Shown: one piece after another, positions 1 through 9,300 of the stretch
Numbering within the stretch: the stretch's first letter is position 1
Layout of the letters: each line of letters begins with the position of its first letter
Source: Rhodospirillaceae bacterium
Lineage (GTDB): Bacteria; Pseudomonadota; Alphaproteobacteria; UBA6615
Assembly: GCA_018702955.1 (NCBI GenBank)
Contig: JABJEK010000002.1
Span: 1-44,669, forward strand
Direction of reading: 5' to 3'
DNA: 44,669 nt
The notes under the pieces: model-generated
Seen by the model: only the letters and a program-made list of their open reading frames with translations
Database searches by the model: none
What the model was told of the DNA's origin: nothing
Position numbers and translations under genes: made by a program

Positions 1-547
1 ACGCAATGTCGTCCGACGACAGCCAGTTCTGCGGCGGCGATGGCCGTTTCATACCGGCCGCCTCGACGGTCTTCAGGAGCGGCCCCCAATATTGGGAATG
101 ATAGCCGATGATGACCCGTGTCTCGGGGTGACAAAGCATATGTAGATTGGAGAAGGTCGACTGGACATCCTCGAGTTCTCCGATCGTGTCCGACAGAAGG
201 ATCAGGTCAAAGGGACCATCCAGACCGGCCAGAACATCTGAATCTTCAACGTCCCCGACAATTAATTCCAGATCGGGGTGCCTTGTTCGGGCAACTTCGA
301 TGGCCTTCTCGCTGAAATCGACACCGATGCCATGGTCGGGCGAGAGGGACGCGAGTAAATCGCCATTGCCGCATCCGAGATCGAGCACGCGTCCGTTATG
401 GGCTGTGGCCAGGAAACGGGTGTAGCGCTCGTCTTCGTCATGGAAGTAGCTGTTGCGCTCCCGCCAGCGCGCGAACATCGGCGCCGTGCGATCCGCGAGC
501 GCGCGGATCGCGACTTTTCGTTTGGTCATGTATTTGGCGCCGCTCAT
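1..547 (-). CDS. Class I SAM-dependent methyltransferase (partial, C-terminus outside window)
   Basis: I translated the reverse strand from an ATG at 547; the frame stays open to the window edge, so the C-terminus is missing. The visible part has the glycine-rich SAM-binding loop VLDLGCGNGDLL, followed by a GVDFSEKAIEVAR segment (the acidic residue that normally binds the SAM ribose) and a GDVED motif. This is the class I Rossmann methyltransferase pattern. A second in-frame ATG lies six codons downstream, so the start is approximate. It is the last visible gene of the glycan operon, 33 bases after the third FkbM gene, and probably methylates a sugar or lipid intermediate of the same pathway. 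The substrate cannot be read from sequence. Confidence 0.8.
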   Translation of the reverse strand, partial: MSGAKYMTKRKVAIRALADRTAPMFARWRERNSYFHDEDERYTRFLATAHNGRVLDLGCGNGDLLASLSPDHGIGVDFSEKAIEVARTRHPDLELIVGDVEDSDVLAGLDGPFDLILLSDTIGELEDVQSTFSNLHMLCHPETRVIIGYHSQYWGPLLKTVEAAGMKRPSPPQNWLSSDDIA

Positions 548-580
548 GAGGGTGTTTTGAATCCGTTTGGCAGGGTTTTG

Positions 581-1711
581 TTAGGACGCGTCGTCTTGCT
601 TGGTGACGTGGATCGTTTTGGCCAGGTTGACGGTCCCGCTCTTCAGAACCGGGCAGTGGAGGGAAACGCTTGATGGATTGCTTCTTCCATTCCGCACAAC
701 CCAATGATTGCCCAGACTGTTGAAGGAAAAAGGTACGCCCTTTTTCATGTTCGGATATAGCGCGTAGGACAGCGAATCGAACAGTAACGCAAGTCCCATC
801 CGTCCCGGGAAACTCGGTACTCGATCGGATAGATCGTTTGTGCGGGTCAGGGGCGTGACGATGGCTTCGAATTCCTGTCCGTCGAGCAGTCCGTGCGCGT
901 GACCGAAGTCGGCGAGCTCAAGAGCGTAGTTCAGATAGCGCCAGCCTATGGCAAGGCTCATCAGTTTCATCAGTTTTGACCGCAAGACGGTTTGGTTTCC
1001 GTCCTCCGACCAAAGATGATCGAAGTTGCGGAGATAGAGTGCATCGCCGCTGCGAACCTTGTCCTTGCGGCCGCCGATGACACGGACATCGGAGCGGTTG
1101 ATCTGCAGGTCGAACAGTACGAAACCCAGTTCACTCAAGCGGCTGTCGATCTGGGAAAAGGAAACCCCACCCGATTGTTCCGTCCAGAAGGTGATCTCGG
1201 TCTGCACGCCGAGAATCTCGTGGGCAAACATTTGCGCCCCGCCCTTTATGACCAGGTCCTCGGTTCCCTCGGTATCGAGCTTGATAAAGTTGGCAGGCGG
1301 GATGCCGAGATGTTCCGGGGCCGCGTCGAGGGTCAGGGCTTCGATCGTGATCTTTTCGTTCCCGCTACCGATATAATCGATCGGTCGCAGCGAGGACCTC
1401 GTCCGGTCTTCTTCTTTGCCGGCGTAAAACGTGATCGGACCGTCCTGGTCGGCGAGTGCCAGATTGTGGAGCGTGACATGCTCGGGCAGTCCGGCGTCGA
1501 TCAACTGGCGGTAACTTTCGGGATGTGGCTCGAACCCGATTACCGGAGCCCAACCGACTGGCCCGTCACGATAAGGGGTAAACACCCCGCCAGCCGCGCC
1601 GACATCATAGATTGTGACGGGATCGGCGTCGAAAATCTCATGGAACCGGGGTGCGAGGCGTGAATCGAGGTCGGCAAGGATGCGTCGCCTTAGCGCAGAC
1701 AGCAGGCCCAT
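581..1711 (-). CDS. FkbM family methyltransferase (third of three)
   Basis: The 376-residue protein has the FkbM pattern: a SAM-binding segment IYDVGAAGGVF near residues 34-44, an acidic strand end GFEPHPES near 59-66, and the hallmark FIKLDTEGTEDLV near 142-154. Family members O-methylate sugars or polyketides, usually at a hydroxyl of an assembled or nucleotide-linked glycan. The region after about residue 200 is longer than in a minimal FkbM protein and may recognise the acceptor. Its ATG overlaps the TGA of the upstream glycosyltransferase by one base (TGATG), so translation is probably coupled. The exact substrate is unknown. Confidence 0.85.
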   Translation of the reverse strand: MGLLSALRRRILADLDSRLAPRFHEIFDADPVTIYDVGAAGGVFTPYRDGPVGWAPVIGFEPHPESYRQLIDAGLPEHVTLHNLALADQDGPITFYAGKEEDRTRSSLRPIDYIGSGNEKITIEALTLDAAPEHLGIPPANFIKLDTEGTEDLVIKGGAQMFAHEILGVQTEITFWTEQSGGVSFSQIDSRLSELGFVLFDLQINRSDVRVIGGRKDKVRSGDALYLRNFDHLWSEDGNQTVLRSKLMKLMSLAIGWRYLNYALELADFGHAHGLLDGQEFEAIVTPLTRTNDLSDRVPSFPGRMGLALLFDSLSYALYPNMKKGVPFSFNSLGNHWVVRNGRSNPSSVSLHCPVLKSGTVNLAKTIHVTKQDDAS

Positions 1712-2952
1712 CAGTTTCTCGCTGTGCCGAGTTGTTCCAGCATTTGAATTTCCTCGGCGATGCGCTCGGTCCAGGTTGGGATAAACATTTCCGCTTGCTC
1801 GAACGTGGCGCGGGCGCGGCGTTTGCGTTCATCCGGTTCCGAATCGAGCCGGATCAGCGCGTCACTCAGGCCTTGAACATCGCCGGCATCCGAGATGCGC
1901 CAAATTGTGTCCGGGGGCATGAGTTCGTCGGTATCGACGTCGATGCCCCGGATGCCGGGAGATGCGGGGATGATCATGCACACACCGGTTCTCATCGCTT
2001 CCAGATTGGCGTTTGTCAAGTTGCACATCCGGTTGAGCGAAACGTAGATATCGCATTCGCGTTGCAGGCTGAGAACCTCGTCATGGGGTAACTGTCCCAG
2101 GAAATGAAATTGGTCGGCATGACCCGCACTTTGTGCACGCTCGCGCATCGGCCCAGCGAGTGGTCCGCTTCCCGCGATGATGGCGCGGAACCTCCCCGGG
2201 GCGGCATTCAGGGCGGTGGAAACCGCATCGACGAACTCGATGCATCCCTTGTCCTCGACCAATCGTGCCACGAACAGAATTTTGGTTTCGGGGCCTTCAA
2301 GCTGCGCTTTGAAATCCGTTGCGAGAGGTGTTGTATCCTTGATGTCCACGCCGTTGAGCATCATACGCCGCGGTGTATCCGGCGCCAGCGCGCGGTCCAT
2401 CCATTGCTCACCGCCACTTCCATCGCGCGAACACGTCACCATCGCGAACGGTGCGCGGTAGGCCCATCGGGTGAGGCGCGCGACGGGACCGCCGAGATCA
2501 AGCATGTCGTGCATGGCCGGCGGCACACCCATGACACGCCAGACAACTGGCACCGTCGTCCGGCGCGCCAGAAGGGCGGCCTGGTAGATATTGACGCGGT
2601 CGAAATAGGCGATATCCGGGGCGAAGTCGTCTCTCAGCCTGCGAATGTCCCGATACTGATCGATCTCGCGCAGATAACCTCGGGCGCGCCCGAACATGGC
2701 GGGCAACCGCGCGCGTTGCGGGATCACGGTGATTTCACGCCCGAATCCCTCGATCGGGAATGTTTGGATTTCGGTCCCCTCCCAACCGACGGCATCGTCC
2801 TTGACCGTGAAGACAATGCGGAGCTCGTGTTCGGATTTGTCGAGCGCCTCGAGCAGGCGGTAAACCGTCGGTACGCCTCGCGGATCCCAGCGTCGGTCTC
2901 GGATTCCTTCCGCGAGCCCGCTGAACAGACGTGAGACATAGAGAATCCGCAT
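1711..2952 (-). CDS. GT4-type glycosyltransferase
   Basis: The 413-residue protein starts MRILYVSRLFSG and has a GT-B fold pattern. The C-terminal half carries ILFVARLVEDKGC (typical GT4 donor-domain strand and loop), IIAGSGPLAGPM, FHFLGQLPHDEV and NLEAMRTGVCMIIP, the region where retaining GT4 enzymes place their EX7E-type acidic residues. It probably adds one sugar from a nucleotide donor to a glycan or lipid-linked acceptor in the cytoplasm. The frame is open upstream to 3339, but the added residues do not resemble a glycosyltransferase N-terminus. The ATG at 2952 overlaps the TGA of the asparagine-synthase-like gene by one base, which fixes the start. Donor and acceptor are unknown. Confidence 0.88.
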   Translation of the reverse strand: MRILYVSRLFSGLAEGIRDRRWDPRGVPTVYRLLEALDKSEHELRIVFTVKDDAVGWEGTEIQTFPIEGFGREITVIPQRARLPAMFGRARGYLREIDQYRDIRRLRDDFAPDIAYFDRVNIYQAALLARRTTVPVVWRVMGVPPAMHDMLDLGGPVARLTRWAYRAPFAMVTCSRDGSGGEQWMDRALAPDTPRRMMLNGVDIKDTTPLATDFKAQLEGPETKILFVARLVEDKGCIEFVDAVSTALNAAPGRFRAIIAGSGPLAGPMRERAQSAGHADQFHFLGQLPHDEVLSLQRECDIYVSLNRMCNLTNANLEAMRTGVCMIIPASPGIRGIDVDTDELMPPDTIWRISDAGDVQGLSDALIRLDSEPDERKRRARATFEQAEMFIPTWTERIAEEIQMLEQLGTARN

Positions 2953-4547
2953 CACGAAGTTTGTCCGGCCAGCCCGCGCTCGGCGAGCCAGGCACGCGAC
3001 AGCAGCGAGACAGGATTGCGGAGGTCGCGGGCGTTCTTGAGAAACTCCACATAGCCGAACGGTGCGTACTGGTCTCGGTACATACCGAAATAGAGCATGT
3101 GGCGAAGAAACATATCGCGCCGTGCCGGGCCGAGGCTCAGACGGATCAGGCGCGACGGAATCAGGACGGCTTTGGCTAGTCCCGACCACTGGTCGACCTC
3201 GGGTTCGAAGTCCCGGAAAAGGTCGCAATAGTCCCAACGCGCCAAGGCCGTGCGAAACAGTTTCTGGCGGAACTTCAACTCGACGGGCACGTTGCGCCAG
3301 AATTCCACCAACGCGCTGTCCCACAGCGGAAGAGACCAATCGAGGCCCAGGAACTCGTAATTGCGTTGCCCGTTGATCACATATTTGGACTGACGTTCAT
3401 CGAACTCGAATTGTTCGTACAAGGCTACGGCATGATCGCGATTCAGTTTACCGCTGGCCGAGAGTCCGAGTTGTGCGAAGACCCGTTCGCGCAATTCATC
3501 GAGACGTGAGGATGTTTTCAGCGAGTTCCAGAGCGAAAAATGCTTGCCGACGATCGCGTCAAACAATGTGTCGGAGTGCATATCGGACTGCATCAACGCC
3601 GCGGGAATATGTCCGCCGGATACAAAATCTCCGGTCTGGCCATTCACCACGATGGCATCGTCGGGAAGTTCACCCTTCGTGCGAAATTTGCGCAAGGTCA
3701 GCAGATCCTGGAAGTTCGGCACGGTCGAAAGTCCATCGCAATAGTCCCAGTATTCGAGACGGTCGGGACTTGTGAAAAAGCGCCGCATATCGCCCGGGCG
3801 GCTCGCCATGAACGCCCAGCGCACACCGAGCCGCTCCGCGATGATTTTCGCGGCGTGCATCTCATCGTTGCCGTTCGGCCCGTAGGTGAAGGCGAATAGA
3901 TTGTCGTATCCCTGCTCGACAAACTTGGCGAGAAGCAGCCGCGAATCGCGACCGCCGCTCAACGGCACCCAAATAGGCCGGCCATCCGCGGTGGAAATCG
4001 TCCGGGCGATGGCGTCGTCGAGCACCGAGAGAAATGCGTCGACCATTTCGGCTTCGGGGCGCCGGTCCAATGTTGTGGGCATATAGTCTCGATAACGCGT
4101 GACGACCGTCGCCTCGGTTCCGTCGGCCCAGATCGCGAGACTCCCGGCCGGGAGCTGGCGCAGGCCCGTAAACAGGGTGCGACCGCCGGTTACGAATCCG
4201 GCCATGGCGGCATCGCTGACGCCGAGAGGGTCGGGGGTATCGAGTTGTTTCTCCCGGCGCAGCAGATGCGCGTCATTTGACACCGCTTCATCGGTAAAGA
4301 AGATCGGCGATGAACGGCAATGATCGACGATGGCGCAGCAGGTTGTTGGGCTGCGTGCAATGACCGCGAAATGGCCTGCGATGTCACGCACCGCGTGGGC
4401 CAGTTGTGCGGGCGTGGGCGTGCCACCTGCCAGAGCCGTCCGCACGGCAACCTCGGCGTCCGGGTCACCGGTCGCGAATGTATGAACCATGTCGCCGGAG
4501 CGTTGCCGCCAGCCGAACCGATCTTCTGCGAGAATCTCTGCTGGCAT
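2952..4547 (-). CDS. Asparagine-synthase-like amidotransferase lacking the N-terminal nucleophile
   Basis: The 531-residue protein has a PP-loop ATP-pyrophosphatase motif, PLSGGRDSR, near residues 195-203, followed by the FTYGPNGNDE segment of the Asn_synthase domain. Residues about 50-160 resemble a class II glutamine amidotransferase fold (DIAGHFAVI, then AIVDH and PIFFT). However, the protein begins MPAEIL rather than Met-Cys, so the usual Cys2 glutaminase nucleophile is absent. Homologues in glycan clusters amidate sugar carboxylates or act as AMP-forming ligases. This one may use free ammonia, another nitrogen donor or a different acceptor. It lies 12 bases after the second FkbM gene and is coupled to the GT4 gene downstream. 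Confidence 0.82.
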   Translation of the reverse strand: MPAEILAEDRFGWRQRSGDMVHTFATGDPDAEVAVRTALAGGTPTPAQLAHAVRDIAGHFAVIARSPTTCCAIVDHCRSSPIFFTDEAVSNDAHLLRREKQLDTPDPLGVSDAAMAGFVTGGRTLFTGLRQLPAGSLAIWADGTEATVVTRYRDYMPTTLDRRPEAEMVDAFLSVLDDAIARTISTADGRPIWVPLSGGRDSRLLLAKFVEQGYDNLFAFTYGPNGNDEMHAAKIIAERLGVRWAFMASRPGDMRRFFTSPDRLEYWDYCDGLSTVPNFQDLLTLRKFRTKGELPDDAIVVNGQTGDFVSGGHIPAALMQSDMHSDTLFDAIVGKHFSLWNSLKTSSRLDELRERVFAQLGLSASGKLNRDHAVALYEQFEFDERQSKYVINGQRNYEFLGLDWSLPLWDSALVEFWRNVPVELKFRQKLFRTALARWDYCDLFRDFEPEVDQWSGLAKAVLIPSRLIRLSLGPARRDMFLRHMLYFGMYRDQYAPFGYVEFLKNARDLRNPVSLLSRAWLAERGLAGQTS

Positions 4548-4559
4548 CGCCCGGCCGGA

Positions 4560-5519
4560 TCAGCCGATCGGTGCCAGAACCACGGTCCGCAGGCCGCCGG
4601 TCCGGCAGATGAAGTCGATTGCGTCTTCGTTCTTGATGTTCTCGAAGATGACCCGCTCCACGCCATCCGTGGCGATCGGATCTGACCCTTCATAGCCGCG
4701 CTCACGCACCCGCGCCGTGCCTTCCTGCCAAGACGAGGCGGCACGCGGTACGCCATAGCCACACGCGAACAGGTCGGTCAGAACACCGGTCATATCGTGC
4801 TCGGGAGAGTAGCGAGACAGATGTGTCTCGAAGATGATGGTGGGGCGCATGTCTCCGGACTTTATGGCATCGAGCATGCCTCGGATGACTTCGACCTCAT
4901 GCCCCTCGACATCCATGCGAATGAGATCGGGCGCGCCATGTTGTTCGGCCAGTTCGGGCACCGTGTAGGTGCGCACCGAAATCTGTTCCCCGCTTAGCAT
5001 GTGTGCCGCGCTGCCGTGAGCGTGAAAGGTGCCGAGGTTGGAATGCGCCGAGAGGTGGAAAGATGCTGTTCCCGGTGAGTCCGAGACGGCTCCTTCGAGA
5101 ACCGTAATGCGATCGCCCTCGCCGTTCAGAGCCAGGTTGCGATTAAGTAGCGCGATATTCGAGGGTGACGGCTCGATGGCGAGCATCCGGCCGGTCGGGC
5201 CTATGAGCCCGAGCTCCATGAGTGCGTAGTAGCCGATGTTGGCGCCGATATCGAATACGGTCATGCCCGGCTTAGCGATCTGCTCCAGAAGCACCTTGTG
5301 GTCCACCTCGCGGGTGCCGAACAGCAGGAGCGATCGGCTGATGCCCCTGTCTTCGAGATCGATCAACATGCGGTAGTCATGAATCCGCTTTTCAAGGAAC
5401 CGCCGGCGACGAATTTTGCTGTGCACGCTGGCCATCGCTTGATTGCCGATGGCGCTTATCAGGGTCAGCGCGCCGCGGTCGCGCAAGGTGGTGTAGATAC
5501 TCGACAACATTCGATTCAC
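4560..5519 (-). CDS. FkbM family methyltransferase (second of three)
   Basis: The 319-residue protein has TVFDIGANIGYYAL (SAM loop), LAIEPSPSNIALL and LIRMDVEGHEVEVIRG, the three diagnostic FkbM blocks. The first 70 residues are basic and partly hydrophobic, with no convincing signal peptide, so it is probably cytoplasmic. The start ATG at 5519 overlaps the stop of the first FkbM gene by four bases (ATGA), which supports the start and translational coupling. Its sequence differs clearly from the other two FkbM proteins here, suggesting different hydroxyl targets rather than recent duplication. The likely role is O-methylation of a glycan residue. Confidence 0.86.
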   Translation of the reverse strand: MNRMLSSIYTTLRDRGALTLISAIGNQAMASVHSKIRRRRFLEKRIHDYRMLIDLEDRGISRSLLLFGTREVDHKVLLEQIAKPGMTVFDIGANIGYYALMELGLIGPTGRMLAIEPSPSNIALLNRNLALNGEGDRITVLEGAVSDSPGTASFHLSAHSNLGTFHAHGSAAHMLSGEQISVRTYTVPELAEQHGAPDLIRMDVEGHEVEVIRGMLDAIKSGDMRPTIIFETHLSRYSPEHDMTGVLTDLFACGYGVPRAASSWQEGTARVRERGYEGSDPIATDGVERVIFENIKNEDAIDFICRTGGLRTVVLAPIG

Positions 5520-6349
5520 GTACCAATCGGTTTGAGGACGTATTCGTCCAGTTGAAATGTTTCGACAGCGTTCCCGTCAGTGTCCGATACCGTGTAGCCG
5601 GAGGCCGCTGCAAGTGCATGTAGTTCGGCGGCGTCCCGGCCCAATGCCTTCAGATGCTGCGGATGGATGCTGATCACCATCACGGGCTTCGCCCCGGCCA
5701 AAATTTCACGCGCGCCTTCGAGCACGGCAAACTCTGCGCCCTCCACGTCGACCTTGATAACATCCGGCCGAATTCCGCGGGTGCGGCAAAACGTGTCGAG
5801 GGTGCACTGAGCGTGGTGGGCTTCGAGATAGGTATCGTCCGATTTCACGCGCGCGCGGGTGTTCATACCGCTTACGCCGGCGTGTTCAAAGAGCACGATA
5901 TCCTCGACATCCCTGTCGCCGACCAGCAGTTCGACCACTTCCACATTCCCGATGGCGTTGAGGCTCAGATGCCGCTTTAGCATTGTGCGGTTCGCCGTCG
6001 ACGGTTCGAAGGCGAATACCTGACCTTCGGCTGCGATCACCTGGCTCAGGGGCATCGAAACCAGGCCGATATGTGCGCCTATATCGAGCACACAAGCTTT
6101 TCCGCGGCTGGCCTCGATGCAAAATTCGAAACCGCTATTGTGGGCTTCACCCCAGTTCGCGAAGTCGCTGAATGCGAATTCGCCGGACATCCTGAAGGGG
6201 CCGTACCGACCGATTTGGTGCGTCGACGTGTATGACGATCCGGAGCGTTTGAGAAATCGGCGATAGAGATTTCCCAGCGGGGTCCAGACCGGCGACAGGA
6301 ACCGGAGCGGTCCATGGCGTAGACGGCGTAAGACTGCGACAACACTCAT
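5516..6349 (-). CDS. FkbM family methyltransferase (first of three, operon leader)
   Basis: The 277-residue protein contains CVLDIGAHIGLVSM, FAFEPSTANRTML and VIKVDVEGAEFAVLEGA, a clear FkbM set. The segment VMVISIHPQHL near the end is typical of the family's last core strand. It is the first gene of the minus-strand glycan operon and lies 152 bases from the divergent TonB-dependent receptor gene, so the operon promoter should be between 6350 and 6501. The first 55 residues are rich in arginine and aromatic residues and might contact membrane or a basic partner. The methyl acceptor is not predictable. Confidence 0.86.
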   Translation of the reverse strand: MSVVAVLRRLRHGPLRFLSPVWTPLGNLYRRFLKRSGSSYTSTHQIGRYGPFRMSGEFAFSDFANWGEAHNSGFEFCIEASRGKACVLDIGAHIGLVSMPLSQVIAAEGQVFAFEPSTANRTMLKRHLSLNAIGNVEVVELLVGDRDVEDIVLFEHAGVSGMNTRARVKSDDTYLEAHHAQCTLDTFCRTRGIRPDVIKVDVEGAEFAVLEGAREILAGAKPVMVISIHPQHLKALGRDAAELHALAAASGYTVSDTDGNAVETFQLDEYVLKPIGT

Positions 6350-6501
6350 TGAAGTGGGGATACCTGTTGAATAGTGTGAGGCCCCGTCACGGGTTGAATT
6401 GAAAGCGGCGCCCGAATTCGTGGGCGGTGACGAATCATATCAGTGCACCTCGAACCGACCAATGGACTGCTTACGCGGTTCGTCAAATTAAGGGCATATG
6501 A

Positions 6502-8412
6502 ATGCATCGTAATTACCTGATCTTCTCGGCGCTGTTGGGTCTTATCATGACCGAACCGGGGTTGGCGCAAGATACGGCAGTGCCGCGCTCCGATACGGTC
6601 GTGGTGACAGGATCCCGGTTGCCTTCCACACGTGGCACAACACCGGTCAGCACGACAGTGCTGACGCGGGAAGACATCGATGCGCTGCAACCGGCGGACA
6701 CGGTCGACCTCCTTCGGCGCGTTCCCGGTATCCATATTGATCAGCCCGGCGGCCTCGGGGGCGTCAGTTCGATTTACCTTCGAGGTGCCGATCCCAACTA
6801 CACGCAAATCCTGATCGATGGAGTTCAGGTCAACGACCCCACCAACAGCCGCGGGGGCTCATTTGATGTGTCCTCTATCGACATGCAGTCCCTCGAGCGG
6901 GTGGAGATCATTCGTGGATCGCAATCGGCTGTTCGCGGCGCGGATGCGATTGCCGGCACGATCAATTTCATTACCCGCGGTGCCGGCCAGGCGCGACAAT
7001 ATTCCGCCGTCATCTCCGGTGGTTCTCACGGATATCAACGTGGGAGCGCCGAAGCGCGTGGGCCCCTGTCCCCGAAGGCGGACCTCGCACTGAGTGCGGC
7101 GTTGATCGATGACGGGGATGCGACCGAAGGCAGCCGTTTCCACAACCGTTCGATCAGCGCAAAATCGAATATTTTCCCGTCGGATGACTCATCCTTGCGC
7201 ATCGTCGCCCGGGTTTCCGACAGCGACAGCTCGAATTTCCCCGATGATAGCGGCGGTCCTGTGTTTGCCGTTCGCCGCATCAGCGATACACGTGATGCAA
7301 CCGAGGTGACGGTCGCCGCGACGTTCGAGGAAGAGGTCTCACAGCAGTGGCGCTATACGGTCGATGCCAGTTTCTATCGCCATCGCGAGTTGTTTGCCTC
7401 ACCTGGTGTGGCGCCCGGCGCGCGCAGTGCGTTCGGTAATCCGGTGAACAGCAGCGAGAGCGTCTACGAACGTATGGATGTGCAGGCCAGTGCGAACCTG
7501 GCGGTGACCGACAATTTCGAACTGGTTGCCGGTGGTGCCTTATTGCAAGAGGATGGTGCCAGCGACAGCCGTCTTATTACCGGTGGCGCTCCGTCCGACA
7601 GCCGGTTCTCACTAAGCCGCACCACAAGCAGCGCTTTTGCCGAGGCGCGCTGGCAGGTTGTTCCGACATGGTCGCTTCAGGCCGGAATGCGTGTGGATAA
7701 TCCGGATGGATTTTCGACGCAGACCAGTCTCTCGGCGGGATCAATCTACACGCTTCAATCCTTGGGTACGGAGTGGAAGGCGAGCTGGTCGGAGGGATTT
7801 AAACTCCCCAGCTTTTTTGCACTCGGCAATGCCATTGTCGGTGACCCCACGCTTCGCCTCGAATCCAGTTCGAGTGTCGAGACATCGGTTCTGCAACCAC
7901 TCTTTGACGGTCGCGGAGAAATTGGGCTCGCTGTATTTCGGAGCTATTTCTACGACAGCATCGATTTTGACTCCGCGCTCAACCGTCTCGTGAACCAAAC
8001 TGAGGTTGTCAACTGGGGCAGCGAGCTGACGACGTCCTGGTTATTGGATGACACGGTATCCATCGGCGGTCATGTGACGTTTGTGGACACCGACATTCGC
8101 GACAATGACGCCGAACTTCTGAACCGCCCGAAATGGCGTTTGGGCACGGATGTGAGCTGGAAGGGTCTCAAGGATATCACCCTGACGGGTCGCGCATTGT
8201 ATGTCGGGCGGGTGCTCGATTCATCGATCCCCACCGGAGATGTGGCATTGGCCGACCACACCCGTTTCGATGTGTCTGCGAACTGGCGTTTTGCGCCAGG
8301 GTGGGACGTCTCATTGGCTGTCGACAATATTTTCGACAACAAGTACGAAGAGGCAGTGGGCTTCAGGGCACCCGGAATATTGCCCAGAATGACGCTCAGA
8401 CTGGTGTTCTGA
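6502..8412 (+). CDS. TonB-dependent outer-membrane receptor, BtuB-like
   Basis: The 636-residue protein has a signal peptide (about residues 1-22, ending GLAQ), a TonB-box-like DTVVVTGSR at 31-39, a plug domain with VPGIHI, SIYLRGADPNYTQILIDGV and VEIIRGSQSAVRGADAIAGTINF, and a beta-barrel ending in the terminal phenylalanine LRLVF. The plug most resembles the BtuB (cobalamin) subfamily, but substrate prediction from the plug is weak. I saw no cobalamin-riboswitch-like leader in the 152 bases upstream. The gene is convergent with a TonB gene whose stop is 12 bases away, so receptor and energiser form a local pair. No ABC transporter or ExbB/ExbD is visible in the window. Confidence 0.9.
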   Translation: MHRNYLIFSALLGLIMTEPGLAQDTAVPRSDTVVVTGSRLPSTRGTTPVSTTVLTREDIDALQPADTVDLLRRVPGIHIDQPGGLGGVSSIYLRGADPNYTQILIDGVQVNDPTNSRGGSFDVSSIDMQSLERVEIIRGSQSAVRGADAIAGTINFITRGAGQARQYSAVISGGSHGYQRGSAEARGPLSPKADLALSAALIDDGDATEGSRFHNRSISAKSNIFPSDDSSLRIVARVSDSDSSNFPDDSGGPVFAVRRISDTRDATEVTVAATFEEEVSQQWRYTVDASFYRHRELFASPGVAPGARSAFGNPVNSSESVYERMDVQASANLAVTDNFELVAGGALLQEDGASDSRLITGGAPSDSRFSLSRTTSSAFAEARWQVVPTWSLQAGMRVDNPDGFSTQTSLSAGSIYTLQSLGTEWKASWSEGFKLPSFFALGNAIVGDPTLRLESSSSVETSVLQPLFDGRGEIGLAVFRSYFYDSIDFDSALNRLVNQTEVVNWGSELTTSWLLDDTVSIGGHVTFVDTDIRDNDAELLNRPKWRLGTDVSWKGLKDITLTGRALYVGRVLDSSIPTGDVALADHTRFDVSANWRFAPGWDVSLAVDNIFDNKYEEAVGFRAPGILPRMTLRLVF

Positions 8413-8424
8413 ACGGCATTTCCT

Positions 8425-9159
8425 TCAACGCAGACGGAACTCGATGGGCACTTCGATCAGCCCTGTGGTCGGATGTCCATCGTGGGTTGCCGGTTGGAAC
8501 TGCCAGGCTGTGACGGCATCCCGGGCGGCCAGGTCGAGGACCTCATGCCCGCTGCTGCTGGCGATCGTTGCAGAAAGTACCAGACCTGTTTGGGAAACCT
8601 CTACGCGCACGACGGCCTGGCCTTCGTATCCGCGTTTGCGTGCGATCAGTGGATAACGTGGTTGGGCGTTCCCGGGAACAATCGCAATTTCGGTTCTGAT
8701 AGTCGGTGCGGAGCGCGGCGGCGATCGGTGGTTCGCCGCAGGATCCAGGCTGGCAATTTCTTGCGGTTCTGCGGTGCTGAGGGGTTCCGGGTCTGGCGCG
8801 TGTGTGACCGGTTTTCTCCTAGGTGCCGCGAGGATAGTTGGTGCCGGTGTATTCCCGGGAGGCGTGGGCCGGGTTGTGGCGGGTTGCGCGGGCATGATCT
8901 CGCGGGTTTCGGTTGTCGGTGGTTTCGGGGCTTGTTCCTGCGCAGGTAATTCGGGTTGCGCCGGCACCATGGAGGGCTCTGCTGCTTGTGGCTCCGTCGG
9001 TGGCGAAGGCTGTGCCGACGCGGTCACGATGTTCACAAGATGCACGACCTCGGAGGGTTCGTCGGCCGGATTGAACAGCAAGACACCGAATACGGCGGCA
9101 TGTGCCCCAAACGAAAGCGTTGCGGCGGCGAGTGCCATGGGGTTCAGCGCGGGGCTCAT
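8425..9159 (-). CDS. TonB family energy transducer
   Basis: The 244-residue protein has an N-terminal membrane anchor (about residues 10-30), a long Pro/Ala/Thr/Glu-rich periplasmic linker (about 50-150), and a C-terminal TonB domain with AQPRYPLIARKRGYEGQAVV and VTAWQFQPATHDG, ending VPIEFRLR. The YP motif and the GxVxVxV-like strand are the TonB fold signature. It should couple proton-motive force, through ExbB/ExbD encoded elsewhere, to outer-membrane receptors, presumably the convergent one next to it. A palindrome shared with the wHTH regulator promoter lies 142 bases upstream. The start at 9159 is reasonable, but an ATG seven codons later is also possible. Confidence 0.88.
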   Translation of the reverse strand: MSPALNPMALAAATLSFGAHAAVFGVLLFNPADEPSEVVHLVNIVTASAQPSPPTEPQAAEPSMVPAQPELPAQEQAPKPPTTETREIMPAQPATTRPTPPGNTPAPTILAAPRRKPVTHAPDPEPLSTAEPQEIASLDPAANHRSPPRSAPTIRTEIAIVPGNAQPRYPLIARKRGYEGQAVVRVEVSQTGLVLSATIASSSGHEVLDLAARDAVTAWQFQPATHDGHPTTGLIEVPIEFRLR

Positions 9160-9244
9160 CGTTTCGCCGGTGGTTCCTGAAGTTTTTCCGCATGGTCTTT
9201 GACGAACGCCAACCCGGGTGTTTCCCCATGCTACCGCCGGTCGG

Positions 9245-9258
9245 GTGAATCAATTCAC
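9245..9258. promoter_or_regulatory. Palindrome GTGAAT-N2-ATTCAC upstream of tonB
   Basis: A perfect inverted repeat with 6-base arms and a 2-base spacer lies 86 bases upstream of the tonB start. Its arms contain GTGAA/TTCAC half-sites like those of the GTTCA-N5-TGAAC sites, but in the opposite arrangement. Binding by the same regulator is speculative. Confidence 0.4.
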
Positions 9259-9300
9259 TCGAACCAGATATGTTACAGCCCGACAAAAATCAAACTCTGC

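Noticed and set aside
2953..3339. Upstream extension of the GT4 glycosyltransferase
   Set aside because: The frame is open, but the sequence overlaps the asparagine-synthase-like gene and is not glycosyltransferase-like; the MRILYVSRLF start fits the family.
6350..6501. Possible cobalamin riboswitch before the BtuB-like receptor
   Set aside because: I see no B12-box-like sequence or suitable stem set, and the gap is too short for the full element.
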